From assembly GCA_964036155.1 (NCBI GenBank), contig OZ038422.1, positions 7,711,201-7,775,200 on the forward strand: 64,000 nucleotides of DNA. The letters are read 5' to 3'. Shown here in pieces: positions 60,497-64,000 of the stretch. The DNA comes from Diploscapter coronatus (Eukaryota > Nematoda > Chromadorea > Rhabditida > Rhabditidae). Within the stretch, counting starts at the first letter, position 1. Every line of letters starts with the position of its first letter. The notes below the pieces were generated by a model. That model worked only from the letters and a program-made list of their open reading frames with translations, searched no databases and was not told the DNA's origin. The position numbers and the translations under genes were made by a program.

Positions 60497-62114
60497 TCAA
60501 TTCAAGGGATCAGGATGGTTTTACTTTTAAATTAATTTATTTTTCTTTCAAAAATCAGTTACTCACGTTCTTATCGCTCGATACTCCTATTCTACGCATT
60601 TTCTTGCTTTCCCCAGATTCTCAATTATTCGAGATTTCAACGCAAAATGGTACAGAGCCAGAATGGTTGCCACATAATTACTTTGACACTCTGAAAAATC
60701 TCAAAATTTCGTTTGATGCATAATTTCTGAATTCGATGTGCTGAACTGGTGTACTCGTAGTTATTCATTCATTTTTGGAAAATCGGTAGAAATTTTGAGT
60801 CAATGAATTGATTATGTTTTTTTTGTATTTATCTACCGATTTTTTAAACCCCTAAAATAAGAATTTCGAACGTCGGTTTTGATGTGAGTGAATCCTTGCA
60901 AAAATCAAAATGTAAATTGTTTGCAGCACATGAGGGAGGGGGGGGGGATACTTGCCACTTCTCCCACAAAGCAAATATTCATCCATAAAAAGGAGATGAA
61001 AGGGAAAAACTGTTCAATGTGCTAGCGACGATAGAGATTTTGGCAGCGAACATAGTTCGTCTGACTGCTGGGAGAGAATTTCTGAATCTAGAAGATACAT
61101 AAACAGTAGGGAATGACATGAGACTTAGAGAAAAATGGATAACGAATTGATGTTAGTGAGAAATGCCAGTTTTACCAGCTGCATTTCAGTCACAGTTTCG
61201 TTCTGCATTGGCTTCTCTAACAATGCAATATTTCCCAAAGATATTTCTTTCTCTAATTTATACTCGTCAAACCATTCTCGTTTCGCATTGTTAGAACTGC
61301 TCTAATTCATCATAAATTGCGAATTTCGAGTTTCATATGAAACTTGAAATCAAGAGTCACTACAGAGTGAATTTTGAACTGTTTCATAACAAGGAAAAGA
61401 TGAAAAATGATATTGCAAATAGCAGAGAGGGCAAAGAATAAGTCAAAATGATGATCGATGATAGACTAGAAGTGCTCAACGACTGAAACATCGAAGAGAT
61501 CGTTTATCTTAGTTTTTTTTTCAAAATAAATTTTCAGTATTCTCGGATTCACTCAAAATCGAAGTTTTTATTCCTTCTTTAAGTTGGCATTTGATAATGA
61601 GATTTACGGATTTCAGCTTTCCAGATCGAAATTCCCTCCTCATTCTATAATCTCGTTGTATCATTTTCTGATGATTTGTCCGTTTTAATTCCTCATTTTT
61701 GACTATTTCTCGACATTGTGATCACTTTTCATCGTTGAAATCATTTTTTAAACAGTATAAAGAAGGCATTTTTTCAGCATTGTGATCATTTTTGTTCATT
61801 CACGTGGTGCACTTGGTAGGCCCACCCTTTCATCTGTGAAAGGTTATCTTCTTTTGTAATTTCCACTTTCAAAAGGCTTCCTGTATTTGACACCAGCTGG
61901 TCGTCATCACCATTTGTATCTGTTACTAGTTTCTAGGCTGAGGAAAAGAAAAGTAACTGGTGAACGAAATGCAAATGATGATTGTGACCAGTTGGTGACA
62001 AATGCAGGAAGCTCTATCAGAATGATGATGCAATTTGTATTGTTCAGTGATCGTCCATTGCACTATAGTTTGCAAGCACGGGGCTGGGACAAGGTGACGG
62101 GATATACAGCAGAA
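60497..62114. other. AP-1 mu 3' UTR and spacer
   Basis: AT-rich with a short G run near 60940. No gene is recognised. The open frame upstream of 62115 lacks any known motif. Confidence 0.45.
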
Positions 62115-63779
62115 ATGCTGAGGACATTGATTTCGAGGAGAACTGCAGTCAGTCTATGCAGACAGATGACTCAATTCAACAGACGACAGGATAGAATAAA
62201 GGTTGGCATGATGAGAAAAATCGATAAAAGTGAAATAAGCTAGATGGAGGAATTGAAAATGCTACATTTACAGATTTACTCCACATTTTTTTGCTATATG
62301 ATTCACAAAATGCAATTTTCGTTGTTATTCGATGTAAAAATGAATTTTTAGCGATTTCTACCTCAAGCTCTGCAACAGAAATGCATATTCACTCCAGCAC
62401 GGTTCCTGTCGACAGCACAAACGAGTGACACGGACGATTTCAGCGATGAGAAGGACGAAGCTGATCTTCAGCGTCCCGGTACATTTGGAGTTTGTTTGAT
62501 GCACTTTTGTGACAACTCTTTATTTATGCCTGAAATTGCATAAGATGCAACAAGAGTCTGGCATAAAATTATGATTGGTTGCAAATAATACCTTCCTTTC
62601 ATCGCTATGAGTTGAAGAGTTCAGTCCCCTCAACGTCCCTGAATCTGCCTGCGGACAACAAGCAACTGCTGCTGGAAATTATCGACAAACTGACAGAGGC
62701 AGGCACGAATTTCATCATTCCGAAGAACGGCGAAATCATCGATGCTGTCTGCGAGAATATGGAGGAGCTCTTTAAAAAAGGTAGGATGACTATTGAACGA
62801 TTATTGAGTTTAGAGAATACGATAATGATTAAAAATGAAATGATTGCATTCCCTAAAAAATTTAGGTACGCAATTTATATCCTACTATCGTGTGGATTTC
62901 TTCCATTTTCAGTGCTGCATATCTCTTGAAAAAGAATAAAGCAACTTTAGTGGGAAAAAAGCTTTACGTACTCTCAAAATTATTTTGAACTGTTTGAAAA
63001 TGAATAATTTTCAAAAAAAAAACAATTTTTTTCATATGTGAATCGTGAACTCTTCTACGAGCAATGCTTGGCCAAACCGAATCTGATCCGGTATTTGGTG
63101 ACGAACGGAGAGGAAATTGTGAAGGCAAAGAACTTGTCTATGATTTTCAAAAATATTGAATACTTGCAGGCAATCTCTCGCCTGTCAGAATTCGACCTGC
63201 ATCCAGAGGAAACGATTCTGCTGCTCGCTGAGTGAGTGGTTTTTCTTATTTATTACTTTTTGATTTTTTAATTTTAAATTAATTCATTCTGAACACTTTG
63301 AACATTCAACATTACTCATCTGCCATATCTCGTAATTCTGCATTCTCACTCTGTTGTACCTATCTTTTCTATTCAACGTGATTAAATTTGAGATTGTAGG
63401 ATTGAGATGATTTATCTGCTATCAATTCTTTATCCGCTTGCCTAAAATCTACATAACATTCATCGTTTTTTATGAACATTAGTCACTTTGCATCAGATTC
63501 TACGTCCTATTCAATTAAAGTTCTACCTTTTCTTCATCTTTTCCTTCAACAAACCATAGAACTCTCTGTATTTGTATACTGTTTCTCTCTGGACGTGATG
63601 AGACGATAGCAAAATTTGAAAATTCACTTCTGTATCTTCCTCTTGGGAATGACGCGGATTGTATAGTTTTGAACATCGCAAAATATCAATTCTGCTAGGG
63701 TTATTGTAACGGTTTTAAACTTCTTTGCAGAATGGTTGTGTATCTCTCGTTCGATCTTCCTTCTCTCTTCATCCGATAG
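62115..63779 (+). CDS. Probable mitochondrial protein, family not recognised
   Basis: Exons 62115-62201, 62352-62478, 62625-62780, about 63039-63231 and 63731-63779 give 203 residues. The N-terminus, MLRTLISRRTAVSLCRQM and on to about residue 55, is rich in R, S and hydrophobic residues without acidic ones, typical of a mitochondrial presequence. The mature part is helical: LLLEIIDKLTEAGTNFIIPK, KPNLIRYLVTNGEEIVKAKN and HPEETILLLAE. It loosely recalls short helical-repeat mitochondrial proteins, but I cannot name a family. ATG 62115 follows an acceptor ending at 62109; an in-frame longer start exists at 61887. The junction 62780/63039 lacks an AG; a micro-exon route with normal splice sites is also possible. 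The last exon is uncertain, and the gene may run past the window. Confidence 0.45.
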
Positions 63780-64000
63780 TTAGATGCCTTTCCTCTTTGC
63801 CTTTTCAACTGACCGGATGTTTGTTTCTGTCTGTGACTGGTTTTCCTCTCGGTTTCCCCCCTTTTCTTCTTTCGAACTGCCCAGGAAATTCAAGAAATGC
63901 CCTACCTGCCCTATCTCTCTGATCGCATCATCGTAAGAAGCGAGAAGACAGGCAGGCAGAAGGAGAAATTGGAATGGCAGAACAGAAGAACGAGGGAAAG
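63780..64000. other. Window end, unresolved
   Basis: A possible acceptor near 63883 (GCCCAG) could start an alternative last exon of the preceding gene. Nothing else is seen. Confidence 0.3.

Noticed and set aside
1..64000. tRNA, rRNA and CRISPR arrays
   Set aside because: No tRNA A-box/B-box pair, rRNA core or spaced direct-repeat array was seen by eye; a tRNA scan was not possible.

Overview
The window looks like nuclear DNA of a nematode. Seventeen protein-coding loci are visible. Most have many short introns with GT donors and T-rich acceptors of the TTTTCAG/TTTTAG type. Two loci belong to glycosyltransferase-like families known almost only from nematodes (DUF1647-like and DUF273-like), and one gene carries an MSP domain. 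Several start codons sit 0 to 12 bases after a strong 3' splice acceptor, which fits spliced-leader trans-splicing. The species cannot be named from the sequence. Exon coordinates come from hand splicing: reading frame was checked across junctions, and homology was judged from remembered family motifs, not from a search.

Layout. 0.5-6.5 kb: C1GALT1 (core 1 O-glycan galactosyltransferase), an unresolved small locus, and a DUF1647-like type II membrane protein. A 100-base repeat lies upstream of both glycosyltransferases. 6.6-9.2 kb: a small inverted-repeat element and TOLLIP (minus strand). 10.4-14.3 kb: SNX27. 15.9-22.8 kb: an ANKRD11/12-like ankyrin protein. 23.3-24.7 kb: EMC8/9. 25.6-26.7 kb: a nucleoside diphosphate kinase with a possible signal-peptide isoform (minus). 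28-32.7 kb: the ceramide transfer protein CERT, with an FFAT motif. 34.1-36.5 kb: a DUF273-like glycosyltransferase with a fold-back element in its last intron. 37.9-41.8 kb: one continuous gene that fuses a nicotinamide riboside kinase-like domain to a MoaE/MOCS2B molybdopterin synthase domain. 43.2-46.0 kb: a divergent B-type cyclin (minus). 46.1-51.2 kb: an MSP-domain protein ending in a CaaX box, split by a 2.55-kb gag-bearing retroelement that itself holds a nested solo LTR. 51.6-60.5 kb: CHMP1, ETFB and AP-1 mu. 62.1-63.8 kb: a probable mitochondrial protein of unknown function.

Functional themes. Many genes serve the secretory and endosomal system: C1GALT1, two other Golgi-type glycosyltransferase-like proteins, TOLLIP, SNX27, CERT, EMC8/9, CHMP1 and AP-1 mu. 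The others cover cofactor metabolism (kinase-MoaE fusion), mitochondrial electron transfer (ETFB), nucleotide balance (NDK), cell cycle (cyclin) and chromatin (ankyrin protein).

The points most worth a second look are the kinase-MoaE fusion, introns that appear to end in TG instead of AG (two anchored by homology, one weaker), repeated use of the rare GAG acceptor, the gag element bounded by inverted repeats and a 5-bp target duplication, the MSP-CaaX protein, and two intronic hairpins with perfect or wobble-perfect stems.
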